Source: Liolophura sinensis (lineage: Eukaryota; Mollusca; Polyplacophora; Chitonida; Chitonidae). From it: 64,000 bases of DNA. The translations under genes and the position numbers were made by a program. Below, piece after piece: positions 13,501-25,700 of this stretch. The notes beneath the pieces are model-generated. The model did no database searches, was not told where the DNA came from, and saw nothing but the letters and a program-made list of their open reading frames with translations. The stretch is from contig NC_088300.1 in NCBI RefSeq assembly GCF_032854445.1, positions 14,139,570 to 14,203,569 on the forward strand. The letters run 5' to 3'. Each line of letters begins with the position of its first letter. Positions within the stretch are counted from its first letter, which is position 1.

Positions 13501-15604
13501 AACGTGGTTATTTTACGCTTAACTGAATGTTGTACATGTCTGTTACTTTACGGAAAGCTGACGTAATACCATTTTATATTGTGCATTAAAAACATTTGTC
13601 AGAATCTGTTTCAACGTGTACACTCATTAAATCCTTTTGGAGATGTGCAGAATGCAGTTTTATGTGTCAGAAACTATTGTCACTAAGACATTTTGGGAAT
13701 CTGAGGAATATAGGTTTTGTGCTTTAGCCTAAAATTGTAATGGAAATTAAACTCTTAAATATATACATGTACATCAGAGGGATAAAGTTTTGACCGCTGA
13801 TTGTATGCTGTTGTAGAACAATTTCAGCCAAGTTTCAGTATCCAACATCAAATATTTTGTTTTGTAGAGACCGTTAAAGTTTGATACAGGCTCCCTGCAA
13901 GGTACTGGACTTCACTTGCTCTCCATCACTGTTTTTTTTTCTTTTCTTTTTTCTTTCTAAAAGTGGACATGGTTAGATTTGAATCCGAAATGCTGATAGC
14001 GTGTACCAGTTGTGCTTTAAGCAGGTTGTTCTAAAGTCAGTAAAACGTTCAAAAGATGAATTAACGCATATAAAATTATAGGTTTTTGAACGCCGTCTAT
14101 GTTTGCAGTGAGTTGCCATACATAATTCATGGCTATATTATTATTATTATTATTAGGTTATTATTCTGAAGTGTTAATGTACATCAAATTGGACAAAAGG
14201 ATGGATAAGTATGCGCATGTATTTATCAGCCTAAAGTTACGCAAGTCTCATGCAGGTTATATGTGTCAATCTTTCTGACAGACATATTGCGTTATGAATA
14301 TTCATGTGTACTGGAATTCTCGTCACTGCAAGGGTAGAATATTCATAATTCCGCAACTGACTATACGTAATAATTAGTAATAGCCTCGCGTGCCTTATGT
14401 GATATAACTTTGCATATATGCAATATTACACCGACAATTCGGGATAATTTACACAGGCGTGCATTATGTAATACAGATGTAGGCCACGTCCCAACCTATA
14501 GTCTGTCAGTAGACAGTGCAGTTAGTCATGCCTGGGCGCAGTGTATGGGCGGGACACACCTGAGCTATCACTTATAATGGATAAGTGCATTAACAAATAG
14601 GGTGTAATAGTCAGCTCATTATTGTGTAATTATGTCTAAACATGTCTGGGAAGCCCTTTCCCCCGGGGAAGGGGAGAGGTCAATGGGCTAGATATGGGCT
14701 ATGCAAAGTTACATGGAACACAGCCTAGGGTCAAATCGTTACCGCGCTGCGCGAAAGGCCATGCCACCTGAGCAAATGTCTTACCTGTAATTAACAGTTT
14801 GTCAACGGTATAGCCAAGCGAACATAAATAAGGACCGAACAAGCTGTCACAATGATTACACAACGCTGATGTCACACTACCTAATAGCGAAATCTCCCGC
14901 GAACCATTCATCTATGACACAATACGTAGCTAAATATGGATACGGTGCATATTTCTAGTAGCCATGTCGTTACAATGGCATGTGTTATGTGTATCCACAG
15001 GTGGAAAGTTCATCACAGCTTATAATCATAGCTACCTGTTATTGAATCTTGCGTAATGTTCCATCCCAGTCAATGGATAGCAATAACTTCACATGGCCGA
15101 TGATACACAAGCTGCTTCAGAGCAATGACGTCAAAGCCTGGGATGAAAGTCTCATCGGCTGGATTGAAGGCTACGGTTGTAGAGGCAAGAGAAAGATACT
15201 ACAGTAAAATTCGTATGAAATGTAATACCAGTAAGCGTTGGTGTGCGAAATCGTTTGTAATTTATAGCTACTGACAACTTTTACAAATAAATTCTGCTTT
15301 TGAAGTATGCATTGTTTTCTTTTCGACTAATCGTACTTCGTAATCGTAATTTGGAACACATTTTATCTCTTGTTTTGTTAGCTATGGGCAACTCTTTCTG
15401 TCTGCAGTTGAACGGTCGAATTTTTGACATCCAATCTTTTAACATATACCATTCACTCATTCACTGGGGTAAAACGACACGCTAAGCCAAATCTTTTTTT
15501 TTCGAGAAGTGGTAGCTATTGCGATTATGCGCCTGTACATTCTCAAGTTTCTATTTTTTCTTTGTTTCTATCAAGGAACATGAAAAGATGGGAGTGCGTT
15601 TTGA
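7564..15604. other. Non-coding, no recognised gene
   Basis: A perfect ATTACGTAAT lies at 8603-8612. A dense TGACCA cluster spans about 10930-11660. Around 13200-13480 the phrase TGATTTAT recurs at irregular spacing. A TTATTA microsatellite sits near 14140 and a GC-rich imperfect inverted repeat (CCTTTCCCCCGGGGAAGGG) near 14653. No exon was recognised. Confidence 0.6.
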
Positions 15605-16073
15605 TGACACGGGTACAGTGGTGGGTGACTTCCGGATACGATGCTGGATGATGTCCGAATACAGCAGTGGATGGCGTCCGGATACAGGAGTGGATGACGC
15701 CTGGATACAGTGGTGGATGATGTCCGGATTCAGGAGTGGATGACGTCCGGATACAGGAGTGGATGGCGTCCGAATACAGCAGTGGATGGCGTCCGGATAC
15801 AGGAGTGGATGACGCCTGGATACAGTGGTGGATGACGTCCGGGCTCAGGAGTGGATGGCGTCCGGATACAGGAGTGGATAACGCCTGGATACAGTGGTGG
15901 ATGGCGTCCGGATACAGGAGTGGATGACGTCCGGATACAGGAGTGGATGACGTCTGAATACAGCAGTGGATGGCGTCCGGATACAGGAGTGGATCAACCA
16001 GGCTATGGCAAGGTTCCTCCTAGCACAATGGTAGCCGCCGAATACAGCAATGGATGGAATCCGGATACATGGA
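15605..16073. repeat. 23-bp tandem array
   Basis: The unit is GTCCGGATACAGGAGTGGAT plus GAC or GGC, with variants GTCCGAATACAGCAGTGG and GCCTGGATACAGTGGTGG. The variants alternate in a recurring order, so a three-unit (69-bp) higher-order pattern is visible. Since 23 is not a multiple of three, translation cycles through three different peptides and gives long but false ORFs on both strands. Unique sequence interrupts it at about 15996-16037; two worn units follow. Confidence 0.92.
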
Positions 16074-16221
16074 GGATTCACATTAACGTGCTGTTGGACA
16101 TCAAAACATTTAACTTAAGATTGGAAGATCGTTCAACAAATATTGCTTTGATAATGAAATGTATCTGTTGCTTTACATGGAGTCGATTCCATGAGGCTAC
16201 ATTCTAAACCTGTCGGCATAT

Positions 16222-16306
16222 GGACGGGCCTGCTACAGGAAGACAGGTCGAAGCATGCTTTTGGTCGGGCCTGCTACTAGAAGAGCCCGTCGATGTTGGC
16301 TTTTGG
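16222..16306. repeat. Two-copy tandem duplication of about 42 bp
   Basis: GGACGGGCCTGCTACAGGAA...GCTTTTGG is followed at once by GGTCGGGCCTGCTACTAGAA...GCTTTTGG. The copies share GGGCCTGCTAC, AGAAGA/GGAAGA and the GTCGA...GCTTTTGG end. Confidence 0.7.
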
Positions 16307-16704
16307 ATGTAAGGAGACTGAAATGATATTGAAAGCGATGTAAAACTAAAGCAGACACATCACGATGTCGTGTGATTTACATATTTGCGATGACATTTCT
16401 TTCGGTTCGATTGTTCTTTTTCTGTTTCTTTTTGGATATTTCCACCCTGTAGAGTTCGACCTAAAATGCATAATTACATTGTATATATGACTTAGATTAA
16501 AACGGGGGAAACTGAAGTGGAATGTCTGGATTTAGCCTGCGTTACAGATGACAAAGAAACAGGCCTTAGTGGCGAACCGAGAAGGAATCATCATATCAAC
16601 CACTGTACAGTCCCTTTATATAGGCCTATAATATTTAAATTAATTTTCCAAAAACAATTAAAACTTATTAAATGTATACCGAGCCTCTGGCTGTGGCTTT
16701 AAGT

Positions 16705-16985
16705 CAGGAGGTTTGTCAGGTACCTGGAGAAGGTCGGTGGTTCATCCTGGTACTCCGGATTCCTCTGATTTATTTATTTATTTGATTGGTGTTTGACGCC
16801 ATGAGTTACATCCTGATTATGGTGGTAGGAAACTGGGTAGAGCCCGGCGGAAACCCACGACCATCCGCAGGTTGCTGGAAAACCTTCCCACTCGGATTCC
16901 TCTGAACGCCGACATATAAGTAAAAAGTCTTTGAGCAAGGCGTTAAACCGTTCAGTACTATTCACATGAGTAAATAAATCACCGT
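16705..16985 (+). repeat. Older SINE copy split by a nested insertion
   Basis: The left part (16705-16768) matches the family's central domain (GGTTTGTCAGG...GAAGGTCGGTGGTT), diverged. The right part (16906-16985) continues with ACGCCGACATATAAGTAAAA and GGCGTTAAAC, then an AATAAAT tail. The two halves are separated by an inverted copy of the same family. Rejoining them at the 13-base duplication gives a collinear element, so this copy was present before the second one inserted. Confidence 0.65.
16769..16892 (-). mobile_element. SINE copy nested in another SINE, with 13-bp target-site duplication
   Basis: The inverted element begins with its tail (TTTATTTATTTATTTGATTG), then GTGTTTGACGCC, and ends at CAACCTGCGGATGGTCGTGG...AAGGTT in complement. 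The flanks CGGATTCCTCTGA at 16756-16768 and 16893-16905 are identical, which is a clear target-site duplication. The tRNA-like head is missing, as expected for 5'-truncated reverse transcription. The part around 16799-16817 differs from other copies and carries an internal deletion. Confidence 0.75.
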
Positions 16986-18150
16986 AAACCACAGACAGGC
17001 GAAAGATCGAGTTTCTGTGTGTTGTTTGCTTTACAGAAGTTGGTAACGGTCATTAATCAAACGTAACATATCATATGCAAAGGTTACAAAGCAAGACCGG
17101 GAAATGAGGATTGACATTTCAAAGTTTTATAAACTCGTTGGGACCTGTTGACTGGGAAATTCGGTCATAGCTCAAACATGGTTGTGTGTGAGTCATGCAC
17201 TATGGTGATTACATCAGGGAACATAGAGATAACGTCTAAAAGTCAAGCGGTCACTCAAATGTCCAGAGAGTTGGAAGCCATAAACAGCCAGTTAGCAGAC
17301 GGTTTCGTCATAAAAGTTCTCTGCTACCATTGCAGCTGTCCCACTCTCCTCTCGCACACCTCATGGAAGATCATAAAGCCACGGGGTCTATTCACTCCGC
17401 TCCGACACGACAGGCTTTTTAGCGGAAGCCATTATGCAACATGGCCGTCATTTTACGTGACCCCATGACCTCTCTATGACCGCGCTCTCCCTGGCGGAGG
17501 CTTGGGGCGATCCGTGGGGCTAACCGACGCGCAATCAGGATCGTCACAAATCAAAAACACCGACGAGTGCTGATTGTATTTTGTTCCTTCCCATGAGTTA
17601 CATCCTGATCTTCAGGGACAGGTGCCCAGAGCGAGCTGGGCCTCCAATCCCGTTCCCAGCTAAACAGAACTCAGTCTCTGTCTGCGCATTATGCTCGATT
17701 GCCCAACCCTAAAGCCCCCTGGCCCAGACTTGTTCGCTGCCCGATTTTAGACCCTAAGTCAAATTTTCTCCCACGGTGTGACAGTGCTTTACAAATCTGT
17801 GGGCTGGAGAATGGAGTAACAAATGACACGCTAGACTGCGCGTTCTCAAGCCGACCGGGCTGAATACGTAAGTTGACAGCACTCCGACCAATGCTAGCCG
17901 CTGATTCCCATTTCAGCATTACAGCTGAATGGCAGCAAGAATCGTGCCAAGGTCGAATTACAATTCATCTGACGTAATGGAGACGGGCAATCCCAGGCTC
18001 TGTCAACCACGCCCATAACCTTCCGCAATCATTCTAGCAATATAGTACTTATGGCATTCAGCATCCATACTTTAATATAAGACGATGTTTTCAAGAATTA
18101 ATTATATATACGCCTATATATATTGTTAAAAATGAAGTAGTGCTAGGCGC
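16986..18150. other. Non-coding, GC-richer patch
   Basis: The segment 17380-17920 is richer in GC and CpG than its surroundings, but its ORFs carry no domain. CCATGAGTTACATCCTGAT (17591-17609) is identical to a 19-base stretch inside the nested SINE at 16799-16817. Confidence 0.5.
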
Positions 18151-18236
18151 ATTCCATATAAATAGCCACAGATGTCAATACTTGCTGTCTTTTTACGAGA
18201 TAAATAGTGAATATCTGTGGCGTATTTGTATGGAAT
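18151..18236. other. Long hairpin (23-24-bp arms, 39-base loop)
   Basis: Arm 18151-18173 starts ATTCCATATAAATAGCCACA. The complement of 18213-18236 starts ATTCCATACAAATACGCCAC. They pair with one mismatch and one bulged base. The total of 86 bases is in the size range of animal pre-miRNAs, but a worn MITE or chance inverted repeat is equally possible. No known miRNA is recognised in either arm. Confidence 0.5.
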
Positions 18237-18539
18237 ATTCCCTATTTTATTTATATTAATAACACACTGACATCTGACGGTGATGTCTACATTCGGACAA
18301 ATTTCAGTCGTGATCTAATCTTCCAGGTTTATGGTTTGGGTTTGAATGCAAATTTCAAAATGCAACCTAACCAGGTTCCCGCGCATATCATGCAAAACGC
18401 TTTGGTCTGTTTTTCACACCTGCAGCTGTATTTTCAAAAGTATCAACACGAACTGCATGGAATGTCGCCTTCCATACATAAAAAGTATATCATATGCATG
18501 TGAACGTTTCAATGTATTATTTGGATTTCCGAAGAAGCA

Positions 18540-18725
18540 ATGAAAACCAGTCGTCAAAGCTATATGCGAGTAAGAAGAAATGAAAACCAGTCGTCAAAGC
18601 TACATGCGTATAAGAAGCAATGAAAACCAGTCGTCAAAGCTATATGCGAGTAAGAAGCATTGAAAACCAGTCGTCAAAGCTATATGCGAGTAAGAAGCAA
18701 TGAAAAACAGTCGTCAAAGCTATGT
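18540..18725. repeat. 40-bp tandem array, about 4.6 copies
   Basis: The unit is TGAAAACCAGTCGTCAAAGC plus TATATGCGAGTAAGAAGCAA. Copies differ at only a few positions (GAAGAAA, TACATGCGTA, GCATTG, AAAACAG), so the array is young. Confidence 0.92.
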
Positions 18726-19099
18726 GTCATCTTGCAGAGATGTAACAGCTGAAAAGACCAGGTGCACTTTATGTCTCCATGTAGGGAGTCAGGAGTAATG
18801 TGGTCAACATTCTGTACAGAACTGATAACACCTCAAGCTTTGTTGAAATCTAGTCTATGTTTGTGAAATACATGTTTTTTTTACCATAAACTTTGATAAA
18901 TATATTATGTTTTTAAAAAGTTTATAAATCGTTCCTCCGGCCCCCGATCTCACTACATGCGTGTGGGGCCTTACATGATGACAATATTCGATCGGAAAGA
19001 TTGGTGTGTTCGCTCGAGCCGTCTAACGTTCGCTGAAGGCGTCCTCTAATATAAAGGAAATATCTGTACGTCAGATGTGAGAACGTCCGTCAGTAACTT

Positions 19100-19225
19100 T
19101 CCAAAGGTTGGTGGTTTACCCCCAGACAATCAGTTTTCCTCCGCCTTAAAAACTTACCGCCATCTTATAAGCGAAACTTTCTCAAATATGGCACAACAAC
19201 AATAAAATAAATAAATAAATTAATT
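19100..19225 (+). repeat. Diverged SINE copy
   Basis: The central domain is recognisable (GGTTGGTGGTTTACCCCCAG, then TTTTCCTCCGCC), followed by GCCATCTTATAAGCGAAA, a degraded GGCACAACAACAATAAAA and an AATAAATAAATAAATTAA tail. This is an old copy lacking the 5' head. Confidence 0.6.
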
Positions 19226-21950
19226 CATTTGGTAGGATTTCTACAGATGAATGAAAAATATGGGTTAACTAGTGCGTAATAATATTATACAATACACTGG
19301 TAGGTTACGTTCAGTTTCAGAATCGTTCTGATACAAAAAAGAAAACATTTTATTTGTATATGCCTATACGTTGTAGAACATAACTGACGTTAGAGATGAA
19401 GTGATGGGGTATCTGCATGTCTCGGTTTCACATATATTCTCAACAATAGGCTGCGAGCGAGCTAGGCGTTCAGTGATGTATTTAGGAATTATGTTTTGTT
19501 TGGAAACACCTGTGAGTAAGTTGCGTCGATATCCTGACACTGAACACCGGTTATCACTGCACCTCTCAGCGCGGACTGCAGAGAAAGCCATCTCCACAAT
19601 CACAGCCACATAATAAGCCATGCTCGGAAATCAATTGTGCCCGTTTCCTTTATCCGCCTGCAGCCAAACACTTCTCAAATTATGGTAAAAACGGCATTGT
19701 TACCATACATGCATTGTGCCAATAATTCGGGGGGTAATTGTTGTCTCCGGCCATTGTTCCATGTCTCCAATTGTCTAACCCTCGCCACTTATTGCATGGG
19801 ACTGCGCACAACAATGCCAAGGAGGAACTGTATTATACTCAAGACGTTTTCATTCATTGTCACTGGTCAGTCCACAACTATAGTCATCGTCCGGCGTGTC
19901 CAGTATGAGAAAACGGCTAGAGCAACAGGCCATTCAGAGCTATATCGGAAAAATCTTTTCACGGCCCAAATAATAGGATGACGAAATGAATGGAATTAGG
20001 CATTTACTCCAATAGGCGGGGTCCATGAAGGGGTTGGAGAAGACAAGAGAGCAGCCGACTCGACGGAATCACTGAAGCCGAAAGTACGGTCTCTAACTGA
20101 TTAAACATGCATGTGGAAGACTTCACACCTGGCTGATCTAAGAGCGCCAAATTCTGGAGAGGATTGGACTGTCAAACACTTCTCCCCATCTCTCTGTGTC
20201 TGTGGAATAAATGAAGTATTGATCAGTCTGAAAATAAATAAACAAACGATTCCATAGTGCTCATCCTGATATGGGCTTAACGATACTTAAAGTATTTTCT
20301 GTCGCTTGTTGAAACTTTCTGGGCAGTTGACGAAGTCTGAGTAAAACATGAGTATCGTTTACCTCGCTGTTTCGGTTAAGTTGTAATATCATTAAATTTC
20401 AGTCAATGTGTGACACTGCTTCTGATTCTCCATGAGATCTAATTTCACTTCAGGTTTCACATCAGGTTTTTTTATGAATAAACTACTTTCTTAGAACCGA
20501 GTGCCAGTATCATCGTGATTTAATAGTTTTAATCTGGTTATATTTTCATTTCTATCTGATAGGTTTTCATAACATAACGTAGGCGTACTGTATATAATAT
20601 TATTAGACCTTAAACTGTGTATAGTTCATCACGTTATTCAGTTATCTATAAGTCTCGCACTCGTGTATGATGTAAGATATTAAGTAAAGTACACACTTAG
20701 GTCAGGTAGGTAGCATAGATGTATAATTCACACGGCGCAGAGAACACTTTGAAGGTTTTATTATTACTTATCTGTAATACGCTATCTCAAATGTAGGTCA
20801 CACCTATTCACCCGCCTCCCCGCCCTCCAACAAAAATAAATTCCACAACACTTCTAAATTCTATTCATTCAAAATAATACCCCTCAATATAACGTATAAT
20901 TAGTTTTGTGCGATGCAAATAAGAAAGCAATAAAACTTCTTTTTTAATTTCCCCGTTCAAGAATAATCTAACACAATAATACCAGAGAAACATATAATTT
21001 GGTTTTTTGGCAATGTATAATTTTCTTGACATCGGCCCTTGTTCTGTTCCCATAGCCCATTTTCATCATATCTTTCTTAGTTTCAAATCACAACTAATCT
21101 AAACTGAAGCTTACGTTTCATCTGATAAGAAATGAAAATGTATCCAATTTCTAATTAGTAAATGTGAAATACATTTTTATCAGAATATTGCTTAGAGTTT
21201 AATCGCTTCTTAATAATGCTCATTAATATCGAGTGGACTTAATTTAATGTGATGTGTGGCAGATAACTTCTTCCAGCCGACTTTGCACCCGCATATTCTC
21301 CCAGCAACCTCCTGCCCCCACCAATGCTGCACCCTCGCATAATCTTTACTCAAGGCGTGATGGACTGTTCTGTACCTCTGGCATGGGGGAAGTAAAGAAT
21401 CGGGTGTTGTCATATGACATCGATTTTTGAGGAATCGGATTTTTACAACAGACATCCAAGAAGTGGATCATCAACAAACACTGGCATCAACTGATTTCTT
21501 TGACTATATGAGCATGTTTTGGAGGGAAAGTTCAAAGATCAACAGAAAAGCAAACCCCAAACAACAACAAACTTATCTTATCTATGTTTGTTATCTTAGA
21601 CTGGAGACTTTTTGGAGAGTCAGTATAATGGCCGAGATGTTAAGGTGCTTGAGGAATCAGTCGTTGTGCCACACGTACAGTTCATTCTTCGATCAGGAAC
21701 TTTGAAGATTTGCCTGTTTTGGTCGTAGCGGCATAAAGCGCTACTCTCTCTCGTGTAGTCTTGCATGAAGTTCTATGCAGACCACACGTGGAAAAGATAG
21801 GCAGTATGATTTGCCAAAGGCTAGTGGTTAACGATAGGCTATAATCTTTTATTAAAGGACTTGGTATGGCTTACATTGAAATTGCTCCGGAGATGGGATT
21901 GTATGTTTGAATATTTTTCGCTGCAGTGAAGTCTCTTTGTGCTGGTGAGA

Positions 21951-22012
21951 TATAGTGTCGTATAACTGAAAAAATGTTCAGTACGACGTAAAACTCCAAT
22001 CATACATACATA
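21951..22012 (+). repeat. SINE 3'-tail fragment, degraded
   Basis: GTGTCGTATAACTGAAAAAA, then TTCAGTACGACGTAAAACTC and CAATCATACATACATATA match the family's last ~60 bases. The A-rich tail has become a CATA/TATA microsatellite. Confidence 0.5.
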
Positions 22013-22676
22013 TATATACACACATACATGCAAAGTTGACGCTTGCAAGACTGAGTTTGTCTCTCTGTGCTGTCTGGTGGTAGATGTGCCAATAGACTGA
22101 ACAGGTATATTCTTGCTGGCTTAATGATAAACAGCGTTACGGGTGATACTTGAGAACGTCCTTATTTCATATCCATAATGCTGCTTCAATGAAACATAAA
22201 GTTGAGGTCACCAAGCATGTTTCCCGCATTTCTCCTGTCACCGTGAGCCTACACTTATCACTTCTTGTACTTGTAGTACACAACTGCTAAGTATCAAATG
22301 AAGGTGTCACAAGAACCATTTTGTTTTGCAGCCTTTGGCAGAACTCGTAATCCCAACCCGAAGGAGATATACAAGGTGGCGGTTAAGATAATGGTAAGCA
22401 CCATATTTTGGCATCAACATGGATCAGTCTGTGTTTGGATCTGTGGCATGATGGAGTTAATGAACCATTCAGGGTTGTGGAAGAAAAATATACAAATATA
22501 CCCATTGTGACGTCCCTTACAGTTGTTTTGAGCTTACGCGCACTTTTTGTGAATGAATGTTTCAGTTTTCTGAAATGCGTGCATAATATATGTTTTTTGT
22601 ATGGAATTTCCAGTCGTAAATTGCAGAATGCGTATATTTGGTCCATGTAGGTTATATAAATCTATATATGTAGACA

Positions 22677-22766
22677 CCCATAATGCTGGCCGCTGTCGTA
22701 TGAGTGAAATATTCTTGAGTACAGTGTAAAACACCAATCAAATAAATAAATAAATAAATAAATATA
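22677..22766 (+). repeat. SINE 3'-end fragment, well preserved
   Basis: Near-consensus tail: ATGCTGGCCGCTGTCGTATG, AGTGAAATATTCTTGAGTAC, then GTGTAAAACACCAATCAAAT and six AAAT-type units. It is 5'-truncated at the point where other copies read CCACCATAATGCTGG. Confidence 0.75.
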
Positions 22767-25700
22767 TGGAGACACAATGTTGATCATATAACATCAAGGT
22801 ATTTGTAGGAGGACGGCACGTAACAGACACACATGTCTATTATAGACCGAAGCCTTATTATACAGCTCGCCAAGGCCTGTGACGGCCGTAGGAGACAAAT
22901 CCCAGACCACTTGACTTGGAGCGTATAAGCGTCATCTGGGAAGAGCTTTCGTCTTTGATATCAAATTTCTACAGGGCAGTTACCACCTTAAATACCCTGT
23001 CATGGAAATTGCTTCTTCTTCAGGTGTGTAAGTGTGGTTTTTTATGACAAGAACTTTTGGATGTTTTACTCTCAAAAGAGCAGAACACCACATTTTGCCG
23101 ATCCGTCTCTCACGTGTTGAGTATTTTCTAATCAAACAACTTAATATTATACGTGCATGCGGTGACAGTAATGCCTACCCCTCGGTCTTTAAAATTTAAT
23201 AATCAATCAAAAATTTTAATCATATCAAGATGGTGGCTCCTTATAGTAGGCCGCTCGCGGAAACAAACAGATTACCGAAACAATCGCTCATTTGGTGATG
23301 ACAAACACCAAATTTGGCGTGAATACTACTTAAGTGTTCAGTTGCAAATGACCGATCACCACCTGGGAATCCAAACTGGAGGCCATTGTTTAATGATATG
23401 TCGTTCCTATTTTACACGAATCTGTGAATAAAGCTTCACTGTTATACTGCTGTATCATTGAAATATGATATCATATTAGGCTTAACAAGCCACACAACAA
23501 TGGGCAGACCAATATTTATTGGCCTTGTCCCTGAAGGATCGGCATATTATCAAATCTTTGACCACCAGACTCGGGATTGATCTCTGATCTCCCTCTTACT
23601 CTGTTAAGGTTCTGAAGCTCAATAATCGAAGTCTTAAATTGAAGCTGCTATATAAGGAATGGCGGACATGGCTGTAATAGAACGGCCAGGTCGAATGTCG
23701 GTCAGCTATCAGCTCATCATAGGGTTTTAGAGCGAGTGTCGTCTGAACGATGGTCCAGCCCGTGACAACAGACGATTGCCGAACGTCTATGGTATAATCA
23801 AGGCCGGTCAACAATCTCCTCTGAGCCCCCAAGCCACATTCCAGACAGAATTGCATAAAGTAGCCATTCATGCGATAACAGTGTCCGGCGAGTGCTGGTG
23901 GCGAGATGCCGGCATGTCAGTTAACTGATCGTTACGTGACTATACAAACCCAGACACACATACATCTCGGGCTCTGACCATTCATTTGATATCACAAGTC
24001 CTAGCTGATCCGTGCCACGGGGAATTCTTCACCCACGTCCAATGTCAGGGCGGAATAACACGACGGTTATAAATCTAAAGAATTAGCATATAAAACCTGG
24101 ACACGTTAGGCAACGTATACAGTTTACTACAATACCTGTTATGTACAATCCGGAGGCCAATTACGGGTGACGAGTCGGACCCGCGTGAGATATACGGTGC
24201 TATTCTTTACAACACAGAACACGATTTACAGAACAGATAATGTCGTAAGTTAAAAGTCATCTTATGCCGTGAATTATTATGGCTTAACGTGACGCAATCA
24301 AGAAATATAAGACCATAATGTAAAGAAATATTGCCTTTATTGTCCATAGGCATCATGGAGGTAAGAGGACAAATGGTTTACAGTTGCTAGCACCAAGAAG
24401 GAAACACATGACGAGAACATATAGCCAACGTATTAAGACAACGTTTTTTGTGGTCTTTTGAAGACATTTACATCGCTTTATTGACCAAGTGCTTTATTGG
24501 TCTTCAAGTAGAACCCACTTGAACACCATTATCACGCTGACCAAAGAAAATAAAAACGACAGAAGGTTGTAATGGTGAACCAAAATGATTAGAGGATAAA
24601 AGAAGATACCTATATATACATAAATACACACTGATGGACACCATTGCCTTAGATGACAAGATACAACATAAAACGGCAATATTATGACGAGATTGTAATA
24701 AAATTGGATTGAGGTAAAGTTCAGAAACGTTCAACGTGTACAATGACAAAACTTTCGCACGTGCATTGTTGTTTAGCGAAATATACGCCCCAAAGCGAAT
24801 AGGCGGAACACAACTTAAAGTTGTAAAATGGGAATTTGGTTGGTGAAAGACCATAAATATACACATCGTATTCATGGCTCATTGACGAGAGGCCAAAAAG
24901 TGTTTATTTAAAGAACATCTCAACGGTCGATATTAAGGGAAATAAGGTCATTAAACTGTCTGTAGGTCAAAATATTCAGTAGTGAAAAACAACCCTAACA
25001 ATAAAACAGAGAACCAAAGAAATAAGTAAATTTGGACACGAAGAATACCATAATTATTTCTGACAAAGATAATCTTTCGGTTTTCAATTTGGGATAAATT
25101 TTCGCACAGTTTCTGTTGCTTTTTGGTAACTTCTCAGAATGGTCGAGCATGGAGTTTGGCGGGTCTTTCAGAATGAGCCGCGAGGTCAGGAGGGTGTTCA
25201 ATGTTATCTCTACTTTCTGTTATTTGTTCTCATCGAACGTCTCGATTAGATTGTGCCGATACGGAACATCTATATAGATCCGAAGAGATATGATAGGTAT
25301 GAAAGTGTAATGGATTGCTGATCGCATTTCCCTTAGACTTTTAGGTCCAACTAAACACGCGTCAAGCACGTAGCCGGCGGCCAGCGGAGGCTGATTTGTT
25401 CCTGGAAGGTTGGGGGTGTGGGGGGACATTACAAGCCTTTTTGATACAACTCCTGACAGAAAGCCTTTTACCACCTCAGCCGACGTCCTGGAGCAGAGTG
25501 GACTGAAGGTCAAATCCCCAGCGGCCAGACCTGTTTACTTATAGCATGCAAAAGTACCATTCAGACAAATGCAATCATTATATCGTTGCCTTAACCTGAC
25601 AGAAGTCTGAGACCCGGGGGTACAGGGCTAGGATTTACCCCAGGGTCCGCTGACTTCCGCCTCCCACGGAAGCCCCTTGACACTTGATGGCTAGCCGTCT

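Noticed and set aside
15519-16207. ORFs of up to 118 codons with WRPDTGVD / VRIQEWM / EYSSG motifs
   Set aside because: These are the three frames of the 23-bp tandem array; not a gene.
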